Shown here in pieces: positions 35,850-44,844 of a stretch of DNA of 64,000 nt. Made by a program: the position numbers and the translations under genes. How positions within the stretch are numbered: position 1 is the stretch's first letter; each line of letters begins with the position of its first letter. The notes under the pieces were generated by a model. That model ran no database searches and was not told where the DNA came from. It saw only the letters and a list, made by a program, of their open reading frames with translations. Source of the stretch: JAYQKL01 sp965243245 (lineage in GTDB: Bacteria; Pseudomonadota; Alphaproteobacteria; RS24); the NCBI GenBank assembly GCA_965243245.1, contig OZ251536.1, positions 496,001 to 560,000 on the forward strand. Reading direction: 5' to 3'.

Positions 35850-37319
35850 CTACTTCATGGCCGACTTGATAAGGTTCTCCAGTTTTGTTCCATAAGGTGG
35901 ACGCATCATCCCAAGGATTTTTTCATTTGATGTTTGTTTTAAAACCGCTTTAGCATGGCTAAAGTTTTTAAAGCCATCAAAACCATGATAAGCTCCCGTC
36001 CCGCTTGCCCCAACGCCGCCAAAAGGTAAGTCTTCTTGCTGATAATGACTGATAACATCATTCACGCAAACCCCGCCCGATGTGGTCTGAGACACCACTT
36101 GTTGCTCTTGTTTTTTATCATTTCCAAAATAATATAAAGCCAAAGGACGCTCATGCTTATTCACATAATTGATCGCCTCTTGTACCGTTTTATAGGTCTG
36201 TATCGGAAGAATAGGACCAAATATTTCTTCTTGCAGAATTTTCATATCTTCCGAAGGGTCTAGAACAAGAGTCGGCGGCATTTTATAGTTTTTTTGCTGT
36301 TCAAAATTCTCATTAGCAGGATTTATTTCTATCAGTTTTGCTTTCTTCTTATGCGCATCTTCAAGATAGCCTTGCAGGCGTTCATAGTGCTGGGCATTAA
36401 TAACCGAGGTATAATCAGGATTATCTTTCATGGTTGGGTAGAGTGCCGCGCCAGCCGATTTCAAATATTTAACGAGGTCATCCTTTTTGCCCTCTGGTAC
36501 CATGATATAATCAGGCGCGAGGCAAACTTGCCCTGAATTCATGCATTTACCCGCCATAATCCGTTTTGCGGCAACCTCCATATCGGCCGTATCCGACACA
36601 ATAACAGGTGATTTGCCGCCAAGTTCGAGCGTCAGAGGCACAATATGTTCTGCGGCGCCTTGCATAATATACGGCGCGATGGCGGTGCCGCCCGTAAACA
36701 GTAAATGATCAAATGCCAGATTTGAAAAAGCTTCACCGACTTTTGGGCCGCCAACGACAACGGCAAGCTCGGTTTCATCAAAATATTTCGCAACCAGCTC
36801 CTTAAGCAGGTTTGATGTGTGCGGGGTGTATTCTGAAGGCTTAATGATGCAACGATTGCCCGCAGCAAAAATACTGGCAAGCGGCGAGAACGCCAAGCCG
36901 ACAGGAAAATTCCAAGGCACAATATTGCCAACACATCCCAAGGGCTGATAGTCCACCCGCGAGCGAGCGCCTAACAAGTTAAAAGGAAATCCAGTTTTAC
37001 GTTTTTCGACACGCATCCATTTGGTAAGGTTTTTCTTGGCATGTTGCATCGCCAAAATAGGTGAGACAACATCCGCCAGTAAAGAAAGATGCTTAGAACG
37101 CGACCCATAATCAGCACTCATAGCACGAACAAGCAAATCCGAATGTTCTTTAAGTAAAACGATACATCTATCTATGCGGTCAGCGCGAACGGCACTCGAT
37201 GGTCTACCCTCATCAATATGGGCTTTCTTTTGAGCCTCTACAAGACATTTCATTGAAGCAAGAGAGCTATCTTTTAACGCCTTTTTCAGCTTAATCCCAA
37301 AATTATTGCCTTTTTTCAT
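35850..37319 (-). CDS. Aldehyde dehydrogenase, coniferyl-aldehyde dehydrogenase-like
   Basis: NAD(P)-dependent aldehyde oxidation. 489 residues with catalytic Cys266 (NSGQVCLAPDY) and general base Glu232 (LTLELGGKSPVIV). The Cys context and the VPWNFPVGLAFSPLASIFAAGN stretch match class 3 / CalB-type enzymes active on fatty or aromatic aldehydes; the exact substrate is unknown. It is convergent with the helicase, with only four bases between stop codons. It has no obvious pathway neighbours. Confidence 0.88.
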   Translation of the reverse strand: MKKGNNFGIKLKKALKDSSLASMKCLVEAQKKAHIDEGRPSSAVRADRIDRCIVLLKEHSDLLVRAMSADYGSRSKHLSLLADVVSPILAMQHAKKNLTKWMRVEKRKTGFPFNLLGARSRVDYQPLGCVGNIVPWNFPVGLAFSPLASIFAAGNRCIIKPSEYTPHTSNLLKELVAKYFDETELAVVVGGPKVGEAFSNLAFDHLLFTGGTAIAPYIMQGAAEHIVPLTLELGGKSPVIVSDTADMEVAAKRIMAGKCMNSGQVCLAPDYIMVPEGKKDDLVKYLKSAGAALYPTMKDNPDYTSVINAQHYERLQGYLEDAHKKKAKLIEINPANENFEQQKNYKMPPTLVLDPSEDMKILQEEIFGPILPIQTYKTVQEAINYVNKHERPLALYYFGNDKKQEQQVVSQTTSGGVCVNDVISHYQQEDLPFGGVGASGTGAYHGFDGFKNFSHAKAVLKQTSNEKILGMMRPPYGTKLENLIKSAMK

Positions 37320-37463
37320 ATCTGCTCACCCTTTTATTTATAAACTTAACCTTATCTAACCTCACAATTAGCAAGTAAGCTTGAAAATGTCATTATAAAA
37401 ATAACGCGCCATAACATTGAGCGTGATATTGTCTCGCCAAATTCTAATCAAGCCCTCATTGAG

Positions 37464-38957
37464 TCAACTTTTGAGCTTTTTCATAATCAACTGATTAACC
37501 AGCTGAGGATTAGCCTTGCCCCCTGTCGCCTGCATAACCTGCCCGACAAACCAGCCCGCCATTTTAGGTTTTTCTTTTGCCTGTTCCACCTTATCCAGAT
37601 TAGCCGCGATTACCTCATCAATAACCGCCTCAATAGCTGCCATATCGGTCACCTGCTCAAGCCCTTTTTCTGCAACAATTAGTGCCGGGTCCTTGCCCTT
37701 ATCCTCGCCTTCAAAAAACATCAGCTCGAAAATATCTTTGGCAATTTTACCCGAAATAGTGTCATCCGCCATCAAGTCAATCAATTGCCCCATTTGGGCC
37801 GGCGTCACAGGGCAATCAGCAATATTCATATGCATTTTATTCAAGCCCGCAAAAACCGAACCAATCACCATATTGGCAACCGTTTTAGGGTCTCGTTGCT
37901 TATTTGCATCTGACATAATGGCTTCAAAAAAATCAGCATTTTCAGCTTCCGAAACTAAAATACCAGCGTCATATTTTTTTAAGCCATAAGCCTCAATGAA
38001 GCGCGCCTGCTTGGCATCGGGTAGCTCTGGAAGGCTGTTTTTAATCGCTTCAACAAAGGCGTTTGAAAATGTTAGCGGCAGTAAATCAGGGTCCGGGAAA
38101 TAACGGTAATCATGCGCCTCTTCTTTTGAACGCATAGAACGGGTTTCACCTTTACTTGAGTCAAATAGCCGTGTTTCCTGAGTGACTGTGCCGCCATCTT
38201 CAATCAGCGCAATTTGGCGGCGCGCTTCATATTCAATCGCCTGACCGATGAAACGAATAGAGTTTACATTTTTAATCTCGCAACGTGTCCCCAATGCGTC
38301 TTGGGGGCGGCGCACAGAAACATTCACATCAGCCCTCATGCTCCCCTTTTCCATATTCCCGTCACAGGTTCCAAGATAGCGCAAAATAGCGCGCAGTTTT
38401 TTAACATAGGCTTGAGCTTGTGCCGCCGAACGCATATCTGGCTTCGATACAATTTCCATCAGCGCAATGCCTGAGCGATTCAAATCAACAAAACTCAGCA
38501 CCGGATGCTGGTCATGCATTGATTTGCCCGCATCCTGCTCAAGATGCAACCGTTCAATACCCACTGTTTTGGTTTCGCCGTCATCAAGTTCAATGACAAT
38601 TTCCCCCTCACCAACAATCGGCTGCTCAAATTGCGAAATCTGATAGCCTTGCGGCAAATCAGGGTAAAAATAATTCTTGCGGTCAAAAACAGAGAAATTG
38701 TTGATTTGTGCATTAAGTCCTAAGCCAGTTTTCACGGCTTGCTCGACACATTTCCAGTTAATCACGGGTAACATACCGGGCATTGCGGCATCCACAAAAC
38801 TCACCTGCGTATTCGCCTCAGCACCATATTCAGTCGAAGCCCCTGAAAACAGCTTCGCTTTAGAACTCACCTGTGCATGAACCTCTAGCCCGAGCACGAT
38901 TTCCCAGTCTCCGGTTATGCCTGAAATGAGTTTGTTATCGGTTTTGCTTTTTGCCAT
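37464..38957 (-). CDS. gatB: Asp-tRNA(Asn)/Glu-tRNA(Gln) amidotransferase subunit B
   Basis: tRNA-binding and kinase subunit of the GatCAB complex, which converts Glu-tRNA-Gln and Asp-tRNA-Asn. 497 residues with EIVLGLEVHAQVSSKAKLFSG, PDLPQGYQISQFE and RADVNVSVRR, and a C-terminal YqeY-like domain ending in GKANPQLVNQLIMKKL. It follows gatA by three bases. Confidence 0.97.
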   Translation of the reverse strand: MAKSKTDNKLISGITGDWEIVLGLEVHAQVSSKAKLFSGASTEYGAEANTQVSFVDAAMPGMLPVINWKCVEQAVKTGLGLNAQINNFSVFDRKNYFYPDLPQGYQISQFEQPIVGEGEIVIELDDGETKTVGIERLHLEQDAGKSMHDQHPVLSFVDLNRSGIALMEIVSKPDMRSAAQAQAYVKKLRAILRYLGTCDGNMEKGSMRADVNVSVRRPQDALGTRCEIKNVNSIRFIGQAIEYEARRQIALIEDGGTVTQETRLFDSSKGETRSMRSKEEAHDYRYFPDPDLLPLTFSNAFVEAIKNSLPELPDAKQARFIEAYGLKKYDAGILVSEAENADFFEAIMSDANKQRDPKTVANMVIGSVFAGLNKMHMNIADCPVTPAQMGQLIDLMADDTISGKIAKDIFELMFFEGEDKGKDPALIVAEKGLEQVTDMAAIEAVIDEVIAANLDKVEQAKEKPKMAGWFVGQVMQATGGKANPQLVNQLIMKKLKS

Positions 38958-38960
38958 GAT

Positions 38961-40436
38961 TCACACCCACCATTGTTCTGGTTTTGCGGCAAATCCAGCA
39001 GCTTGTTCGAGTACATCTGCTGCGCGTAATAATGTTTCCTCGCCAAATGCCTGTCCAATAAGTTGTAGCCCAAGCGGTAGCCCCTGACTGTCTTGCCCGG
39101 ACGGTACTGAAATAGCTGGCAAACCAGCCAGATTAACCGTGACCGTGAAAATATCATTGAGATACATCGCCACCGGGTCATCTTGATTTTCACCAAGCGC
39201 AAAAGCGGGGGTCGGGGTGGTTGGCGTCAGGAGCAAGTCGCATTTTTCATATACTTTCGTAAAGTCTTCCGAAATAAGACGGCGTATCTGTAAGGCTTTG
39301 CGATAATAGGCGTCATAATAGCCGGCGGATAAAACATAAGTGCCGATCATAATGCGGCGGCGCACTTCTGCGCCAAATCCTGCGCCGCGACTTTGCGCAT
39401 ACATATCATCAACGCTTATCCCCTCCACCCGCTCGCCATAACGCACGCCATCATAACGCGCCAAATTAGAAGACGCCTCAGCCGGCGCAATAACATAATA
39501 AGCCGGCAAAGCATATTTAGTATATGGCAGGCTGACATCGACAATTTCAGCCCCAGCCTGTTTTAGCCAATCAGCACCTTGTTGCCATAATTTATCAATT
39601 TCAGACGCCATGCCCTCGACACGGTATTGTTTTGGGATACCAATGCGCAAGCCGCGAATATCACCCGTCAAAGCCGCTTCAAAGTCAGGCACAAGAGCCT
39701 CAACTGAAGTTGTGTCTTTTGGGTCATGACTGGCCATGCTTTCAAGCATAATAGCCCCATCGCGCACAGTGCGCGTGATTGAGCCTGCTTGGTCAAGCGA
39801 GGAAGCAAAAGCGATAATACCCCAGCGCGAACAACGCCCATAAGTTGGTTTCAGTCCCACTGTACCTGTAAAGGCGGCTGGTTGGCGGATTGACCCGCCC
39901 GTATCGGTTGCGGTTGCGCCGACACCAATATCAGCCGCAATAGCTGCCGCAGAGCCCCCCGAAGAGCCCCCCGGCACGAGTTCTTTATTATCGCCGTCGC
40001 GCTTCCAAGGATTAATGGCGGGGCCATAAAGGGAAGTTTCATTAGAAGAGCCCATGGCGAATTCATCATTATTGAGTTTAGCTAAATGAACGGCACCCGC
40101 ATCCCAAAGATTAGCCGTGACGGTGCTTTCATAAGATGGCGTGAAGTCGCTAAGAATTTTAGAACATGCCGTAGCTCTTACGCCTTTTGTGCAAAACAGA
40201 TCTTTTACCCCAAGCGGCAGACCTTCGAGTTTGCGCGGGGTACCATTTTTCAATCTTTCATCAGAAATAGCCGCCATTTCCAATGCCTTTTGCGATGTTT
40301 CGCAAATAACGACATTGAGTTTTTGGCTGCTAGCGATTCTATCAAGATGGGCTTGGGTTAGTTCAGTCGCTGTGAACTCACCTTTTTGCAACCCATGACG
40401 CGCTTGGGAAAGTGTCAAGTCTATCAACTTACCCAT
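38961..40436 (-). CDS. gatA: Asp-tRNA(Asn)/Glu-tRNA(Gln) amidotransferase subunit A
   Basis: Amidase-family glutaminase subunit of GatCAB, 491 residues. The Ser-cisSer-Lys active site is seen as LPLGVKDLFCTKG (Lys) and PGGSSGGSAAAIAADI plus TDTGGSIRQPA (Ser residues). Lies between gatC and gatB in a tight operon. Confidence 0.97.
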   Translation of the reverse strand: MGKLIDLTLSQARHGLQKGEFTATELTQAHLDRIASSQKLNVVICETSQKALEMAAISDERLKNGTPRKLEGLPLGVKDLFCTKGVRATACSKILSDFTPSYESTVTANLWDAGAVHLAKLNNDEFAMGSSNETSLYGPAINPWKRDGDNKELVPGGSSGGSAAAIAADIGVGATATDTGGSIRQPAAFTGTVGLKPTYGRCSRWGIIAFASSLDQAGSITRTVRDGAIMLESMASHDPKDTTSVEALVPDFEAALTGDIRGLRIGIPKQYRVEGMASEIDKLWQQGADWLKQAGAEIVDVSLPYTKYALPAYYVIAPAEASSNLARYDGVRYGERVEGISVDDMYAQSRGAGFGAEVRRRIMIGTYVLSAGYYDAYYRKALQIRRLISEDFTKVYEKCDLLLTPTTPTPAFALGENQDDPVAMYLNDIFTVTVNLAGLPAISVPSGQDSQGLPLGLQLIGQAFGEETLLRAADVLEQAAGFAAKPEQWWV

Positions 40437-40438
40437 GC

Positions 40439-40726
40439 TTATTCTACCACCTTTGGAACCGCAAAATAATGATCATTTTGCATTGGCGCATTGGCCACAA
40501 TTTCATCAGCATAGCCGCCATCCGTGACAACATCCTCACGGCGCTTTATGTCACGCTCCACAATGCTTGTCATGGGCTGGATGCCCTCGGTTTCGACTTC
40601 TGAAAGGCTCTCAACAAAACCCAAAATAGTGTTCAGATCTTTGACCAGAACCGGAATTTCATTTTCTGTTACAGCAATACGCGCCAAATGAGCGATATGG
40701 GTTACGGTTTTTTCATCTACGGGCAT
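40439..40726 (-). CDS. gatC: Asp-tRNA(Asn)/Glu-tRNA(Gln) amidotransferase subunit C
   Basis: Small clamp subunit of GatCAB, 95 residues. The family pattern VTHIAHLARIAVTENE near the start and the GIQPMTS and DIKRREDVVTDGG segments are present. First gene of gatCAB. Its ribosome-binding region is duplicated: two 11-base units containing AAGGAAG lie immediately upstream. Confidence 0.96.
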   Translation of the reverse strand: MPVDEKTVTHIAHLARIAVTENEIPVLVKDLNTILGFVESLSEVETEGIQPMTSIVERDIKRREDVVTDGGYADEIVANAPMQNDHYFAVPKVVE

Positions 40727-40729
40727 AGG

Positions 40730-40751
40730 CTTCCTTGGGGCTTCCTTGGGG
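40730..40751 (-). repeat. tandem duplication of the gatC Shine-Dalgarno region
   Basis: Two perfect 11-base units (minus strand CCCCAAGGAAG) followed upstream by a diverged third; each carries a possible AAGGAAG ribosome site, the nearer one correctly spaced from the gatC ATG. Confidence 0.75.
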
Positions 40752-40861
40752 TTGCTTGGGGGTTTGGTGTCGCTTAAAGGGCACTAATCGAGGCGAAACT
40801 ATCACTCACATCAAAGAAGCGCAAGCAACGCCCATACAAGGGGTGCAAAAAAAACCGCAAG

Positions 40862-41383
40862 ATGATAAAATCCCTTATGACTTTGCTAAATGACAAAACC
40901 GCCCTCCTCACTCAGATTGAGAAAAGCCAACGTCTATTATCGCTTGATCTGGGCGCCAAAACCATCGGCTTGGCTGTCTCTGATACAGAATTTAAAATTG
41001 CATCACCGTTAGCAACCCTTAAGCGCAAAAAATTCAGCCAAGACGCCGCCGCTCTTGAGACCATCATTGAAGCCGAAAATATTGGCGGGCTAATCATTGG
41101 GCTACCGCTTAATATGGACGGGTCAGAAGGCGCACGAGTGCAATCTACGCGTGCCTTCATTCGCAATTTTGAAAACCAATTTACAAACCAATTTGCAGAC
41201 CAAAAACGTAAACTTCCCATTATATTATGGGATGAGCGCATGTCCACCATCGCCGTCACCCGTACATTGCTAGAAGCCGATATAAGCCGCGCGAAACGTG
41301 CCAAAGTGGTCGATAAAATGGCCGCCGCCTATATTTTGCAAGGTTATCTCGACTTCTTGCAGGACCAAAAACAAGCCCCTTAA
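40862..41383 (+). CDS. ruvX: Putative pre-16S rRNA nuclease / Holliday junction resolvase YqgF
   Basis: RNase H-like fold protein of the YqgF family. 173 residues with LLSLDLGAKTIGLAVSD, GLIIGLPLNMDGSEG, ILWDERMST and the terminal acidic region KVVDKMAAAYILQGYLD. Two start codons five codons apart are possible. An in-frame repeat gives NQFTNQF at about residue 102. It is divergent from gatC. Confidence 0.93.
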   Translation: MIKSLMTLLNDKTALLTQIEKSQRLLSLDLGAKTIGLAVSDTEFKIASPLATLKRKKFSQDAAALETIIEAENIGGLIIGLPLNMDGSEGARVQSTRAFIRNFENQFTNQFADQKRKLPIILWDERMSTIAVTRTLLEADISRAKRAKVVDKMAAAYILQGYLDFLQDQKQAP

Positions 41384-41394
41384 AAATATTATTA

Positions 41395-41423
41395 TTTACA
41401 AGTTAGACAAGAGTACGCAAAAT
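41395..41423 (+). promoter_or_regulatory. possible promoter of the first S8 lipoprotein gene
   Basis: TTTACA (41395-41400), 17-base spacer, CAAAAT (41418-41423); about 55 bases before the start codon. Confidence 0.4.
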
Positions 41424-41478
41424 AAATTTATTCATTAAAGTCTTTACAAGCTGTCTTCGTAAGTAACAGGAAAAAACA

Positions 41479-42708
41479 ATGTTAACAAAACACATAGATA
41501 AATTAATTATTATTGGATTTTCTCTGGCTTTAGCCGCATGTGGTGGTGGCGGCGGCGGCGGTGGCGGCAGTACGAGCCCACCCTCTACGCGCCCAACAGG
41601 TGATATCACTTTTCCATTTGACAGCACCCAAGGAACGCCCTCCACATATAATGGCGCTTTAAGCTCATTAAAAGATAATTATATTGCGTTCTTTCGTGAC
41701 AGTCTTACCTTGATCACTGAAACCAATCTGAACAACTTAACCGCCGCTGAATTCGGTGACACTCTAGATGAGATGCCTATCCAAGCAATAGTTGATACGA
41801 ACGCGCAGACCGCATGGCAACAAGGATGGACAGGTAAAGGGGTTAAAGTCGGGCATTTGGATGATTTTGAGACAGACAATCAACCTTTTTTTGCCCAATT
41901 CCCCATCTTTAAAAGTCATGGCGATTTCACCCGTTTCATTACGTTGCTGATTGCGCCTGAAATCGACCATTCATCACGACAACTGACGTTTGGATGTAAT
42001 CTAGATGACAGCCTACAAGAGCGTCAAATAAGCGCAGGCTACGCACATTTTGAAGCCCAAGGCTATCACATTGTGAATAATTCTTTTGGGTCGGACAGAT
42101 ATAATAACGATATTTGTTCAGATATACCTGTACCCCAATTAGCCCCTATCGGTGCTTGGAATGACATGATTACCACTTATTCACAAGATGAAGCTTTTTT
42201 GTCTTATGCTAATCCATCAGGTGAAACGGGGACATATAATAGAAATATGCTTTTTGTTTTTGCCGCCGGGAATGATGCGGAAAATTGCTTTGAGGGCACA
42301 TCGGGGTGTAATTTATATGCCGCGAGCATAAAAAAATTGCGCGACGATGGTAAAACCGCGGCTGGCGATAGAGTGATTTTTGTTGGCTCACTTGAAGATA
42401 ATTCAACGCAACTAGCTGATTATTCACATGGCGCAGGCGAAGAAATGAAAAACGATTTTCTTGTTGCCCATGATGATACTCTCGGGCTTGGCGATGGGGC
42501 GGGCACTTCTTTGGCGGCACCGCGGGTGACGGGTGCGGCGGCTCTTTTGCGGCATAAATTTCCTAATCTTGATGGCGCCGCCTTGAAGCAAGTTCTTTTG
42601 CAAACGGCCGATGACCTTGGCGACCCGGGACCAGATGAAGTTTATGGCTATGGCGAGTTAAATGTGCTAAACTCGCTCTCACCGATTGGACGCGTGACCG
42701 TAGACTAA
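41479..42708 (+). CDS. S8 (subtilisin-type) serine peptidase lipoprotein, copy 1
   Basis: Predicted membrane-anchored protease of 409 residues. A lipoprotein signal peptide ends at SLALAAC with Cys21, followed by nine glycines and a Ser/Pro/Thr linker. Within the S8 domain the triad is Asp128 (GKGVKVGHLDDF), His147 (FKSHGDF) and Ser344 (GTSLAAPRVTGAAALL); Asn265 (FVFAAGN) is the oxyanion residue. The His motif is unusual (HGDFTRFI in place of HGTHVAG). The protein stops about 10 residues after the protease fold, with no beta-barrel or sorting domain, unlike S8 autotransporters. A second copy lies at 43506, and a small secreted protein gene lies between. LolCD (1-3 kb) could export it. Confidence 0.88.
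   Translation: MLTKHIDKLIIIGFSLALAACGGGGGGGGGSTSPPSTRPTGDITFPFDSTQGTPSTYNGALSSLKDNYIAFFRDSLTLITETNLNNLTAAEFGDTLDEMPIQAIVDTNAQTAWQQGWTGKGVKVGHLDDFETDNQPFFAQFPIFKSHGDFTRFITLLIAPEIDHSSRQLTFGCNLDDSLQERQISAGYAHFEAQGYHIVNNSFGSDRYNNDICSDIPVPQLAPIGAWNDMITTYSQDEAFLSYANPSGETGTYNRNMLFVFAAGNDAENCFEGTSGCNLYAASIKKLRDDGKTAAGDRVIFVGSLEDNSTQLADYSHGAGEEMKNDFLVAHDDTLGLGDGAGTSLAAPRVTGAAALLRHKFPNLDGAALKQVLLQTADDLGDPGPDEVYGYGELNVLNSLSPIGRVTVD
41524..41650 (+). repeat. duplicated DNA segment, first copy (signal and linker of S8 lipoprotein 1)
   Basis: Nearly identical to 43563-43683 apart from six bases of the polyglycine tract and a few substitutions; shared silent positions point to recent duplication or gene conversion. 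A second conserved block covers the end of both genes (about 42521-42622 and 44559-44654). Confidence 0.85.
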
Positions 42709-42749
42709 ACCACAGACTAGAGGCTAGAGCATAGACTAAAGGAAATCAG

Positions 42750-43403
42750 ATGAGGTATTTGATAAAGTTTTCACATTTGATAAAGTTTTCTATAATAACC
42801 TCGCTATTCGTAAGTTTCTTTTTGGGCGGCTTGCTCATCTTGCTCATCTTGCTCATCTTGCTCTTGGCGCCGAGTACGCCTGCTCGAGCAGAACAAATTA
42901 ATCCAAAATTTGCGCCACAACCAAACCTTTTACTCAAAAAGATAGACTATTTGATTGCTCAAGATTTTCACCAAACCTCCAATCCGTGGTCGGGTTATTT
43001 TCGGGCACTTAATGGCAAGGCATTTAAAACGCCCACATTTTACGAAAATACAAGCCTTGAGGTAAATATCAAAACTGCGATTGAGATTTATCGAGGGCCA
43101 AATCTCAAGCTCTCTTTACCCATGCACTTTGATAATGGCTATCGTGCGCCGCTTTATCGGGCAAATACCTATTTAGGGTTTGGCGTGTCAGCCTATTACG
43201 CGCCGAGCAGAAAAGACTTTATCACCTTGCATTTGCTTGATGTTGTCCAGTTTGGCGGGAAGGTAACAGAGCGTCCATGCTATGACAGCTTTCGGCGCGC
43301 CTTTCATTGCGGCACTGGCAATGCGTGGACAGATGTAAAAGATTATCTGGACGGGCGTAAGGTGGACCCAATTGCAAAACTAAACTGGCGGCATTTGTTC
43401 TAA
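42750..43403 (+). CDS. small secreted protein between the S8 lipoproteins, possible outer-membrane partner
   Basis: 217 residues, family not recognised. It has a long N-terminal hydrophobic segment (about 14-40) ending in a signal-peptidase-I-like ARA site before EQINPKF. The mature part has alternating polar/apolar stretches (SLEVNIKTAIEIY, LYRANTYLGFGVSAYYAP) and ends in a terminal Phe (AKLNWRHLF), as outer-membrane strands often do. Two cysteines flank SFRRAFH, suggesting a disulfide. AAAGGAAAT precedes the ATG. The signal is expanded by 9-bp repeats (LLILLILLILLL) and an 18-bp duplication (LIKFSHLIKFS). Its placement between two proteases lacking a barrel suggests a detached translocator or substrate, which is inference. 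Confidence 0.7.
   Translation: MRYLIKFSHLIKFSIITSLFVSFFLGGLLILLILLILLLAPSTPARAEQINPKFAPQPNLLLKKIDYLIAQDFHQTSNPWSGYFRALNGKAFKTPTFYENTSLEVNIKTAIEIYRGPNLKLSLPMHFDNGYRAPLYRANTYLGFGVSAYYAPSRKDFITLHLLDVVQFGGKVTERPCYDSFRRAFHCGTGNAWTDVKDYLDGRKVDPIAKLNWRHLF
42831..42863 (+). repeat. 9-bp in-frame tandem repeat in the signal peptide
   Basis: Three copies of ttgctcatc plus a partial fourth lengthen the hydrophobic core of the signal peptide by Leu-Leu-Ile units. Confidence 0.85.
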
Positions 43404-43451
43404 AATTGAGCTGGCTGAAAGGCGGCTTTACGCGCAGGCGCAAACGAATTG

Positions 43452-43480
43452 AGGGCACAGAAGGCACAGAAGGCACAGAG
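43452..43480 (+). repeat. 9-bp repeat in the leader of S8 copy 2
   Basis: aggcacaga-type units repeated about three times just before the ribosome site of the second S8 gene. Confidence 0.7.
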
Positions 43481-43505
43481 GGTAGAGGGGATAGAGAGGG
43501 GAACA

Positions 43506-44738
43506 ATGCTGACACAACACATAAAAAAAATAATTATTATTGGGTTTTCTCTTGGGTTTTCACTGGCTTTAGCCGCATGTGGCGGCGGTGGTGGTGGCGG
43601 CAGTACGAGCCCACCCTCTACGCGCCCAACAGGTGATATCACTTTCCCATTTGACAGCACCCAAGGAACGCCCTCGACATATATTAACGCATTAACCTCA
43701 TTTAAAGAGAATTATCTTGACTTACTTAGTGACACTTTTTCTTCTAGTCACCAAACCGCTTTGAGATTTCGCACACCCACTCAATACGGTGAATTTTTAG
43801 ATAATGGCGCGGTTCAAGTAACCTCTGATACCAACGCGCAGAACGCATGGCGACAAGGATGGACAGGTAAAGGGGTTAAAGTCGGACATTTAGATGATTT
43901 TCAAACCGAAGATATTAGCTTTACTGCCAGCGTACCATTCAACCGCGAGAGCCATGGCAATCTCACGCGTGTTGTCACTTTTTTGGTGGCGCCTGAAATC
44001 GACCATTCAGCACAACAACTGACATTTGGATGTAACGTAGCTGATCACGTACAAGAGGGCCAAATAAACGAAGCTTACGCACATTTTGAAGCCCAAGGCT
44101 ATCACATTGTGAATAATTCTTTTGGCGCAGATAGATATGATGACGGACGTTGCTCAAGGCGGCCCCAATTAGCCCCTATCGGTGCTTGGAATGACACGAT
44201 TAACATTTATTCACAAGATACAGTTTTTTTGTCTTATGCTAATCCATCAGGTGAAACAGAGACCTATGATAGAAATATGCTTTTTATCTTTGCCGCTGGT
44301 AATGCTGCGCAAGGTTGTACCCTTGGTACGGCAGAATGTAATTTATATGCGGCAAGCATAGAAAAATTGCGCAATGATGGGAAAACCGAGGCTGGCGATA
44401 GGGTGATGTTTGTTGGTGCACTGACAAATAATTCAACGCAATTGGCGGGGTATTCACATGCCGCAGGCGAAGAAATGAAATATGATTATATTGTTGCCCA
44501 TGCTGATATAATCACTAACCGCGATGTAGCGGGCACGTCTTTTGCCGCGCCGCGGGTGACCGGGGCGGCGGCTCTTGTTCGGCATAAATTTCCTAATCTT
44601 GATGGCGCCGCCTTAAAGCAAGTTCTTTTGCAAACGGCCGATGACCTTGGCGCACCGGGGACAGATAACGTCTTTGGCTATGGGCAGTTAAATGTGCTGA
44701 ACGCGCTCTCACCGATTGGGCGCGTGACCATGGACTAG
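43506..44738 (+). CDS. S8 (subtilisin-type) serine peptidase lipoprotein, copy 2
   Basis: Paralogue of the protein at 41479, 410 residues from MLTQHIKKIIIIGFSLG; the start follows a GAGAGGGGAAC ribosome site, and 19 in-frame upstream codons are rejected as low-complexity leader. The lipobox ends in ALAAC (Cys25) with seven glycines after it. The triad is Asp130, His150 (ESHGNLTRV) and Ser345 (GTSFAAPRVTGAAAL), with oxyanion Asn in IFAAGN. The two copies agree closely at both ends and in the core but differ in the segment after the linker (about residues 60-105), which may set specificity. It also ends directly after the protease fold. Confidence 0.88.
   Translation: MLTQHIKKIIIIGFSLGFSLALAACGGGGGGGSTSPPSTRPTGDITFPFDSTQGTPSTYINALTSFKENYLDLLSDTFSSSHQTALRFRTPTQYGEFLDNGAVQVTSDTNAQNAWRQGWTGKGVKVGHLDDFQTEDISFTASVPFNRESHGNLTRVVTFLVAPEIDHSAQQLTFGCNVADHVQEGQINEAYAHFEAQGYHIVNNSFGADRYDDGRCSRRPQLAPIGAWNDTINIYSQDTVFLSYANPSGETETYDRNMLFIFAAGNAAQGCTLGTAECNLYAASIEKLRNDGKTEAGDRVMFVGALTNNSTQLAGYSHAAGEEMKYDYIVAHADIITNRDVAGTSFAAPRVTGAAALVRHKFPNLDGAALKQVLLQTADDLGAPGTDNVFGYGQLNVLNALSPIGRVTMD
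43563..43683 (+). repeat. duplicated DNA segment, second copy (signal and linker of S8 lipoprotein 2)
   Basis: Counterpart of 41524-41650; the glycine tract is two codons shorter. Confidence 0.85.
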
Positions 44739-44804
44739 AGCATAGACTAAGCCATAGACTAGAAGAAAACCAGATTGCAAAATCTAGCTTGCCAGAAATT
44801 TAAC

Positions 44805-44835
44805 TTGCCAGAAATAGAGGCAAAGCGTATATAAT
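44805..44835 (+). promoter_or_regulatory. predicted promoter of pyrB with very short leader
   Basis: TTGCCA (44805-44810) and TATATAAT (44828-44835), spacing 17-19. Transcription would start near 44842, only about three bases before the ATG, so the message may be almost leaderless. TTGCCA lies in a duplicated aacttgccagaaat element. Confidence 0.4.
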
Positions 44836-44844
44836 CAAGGTTTA

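Noticed and set aside
41479..44738. Genomic island or phage insertion
   Set aside because: No integrase, transposase, flanking tRNA or direct repeats; the duplicated block looks like local tandem duplication.
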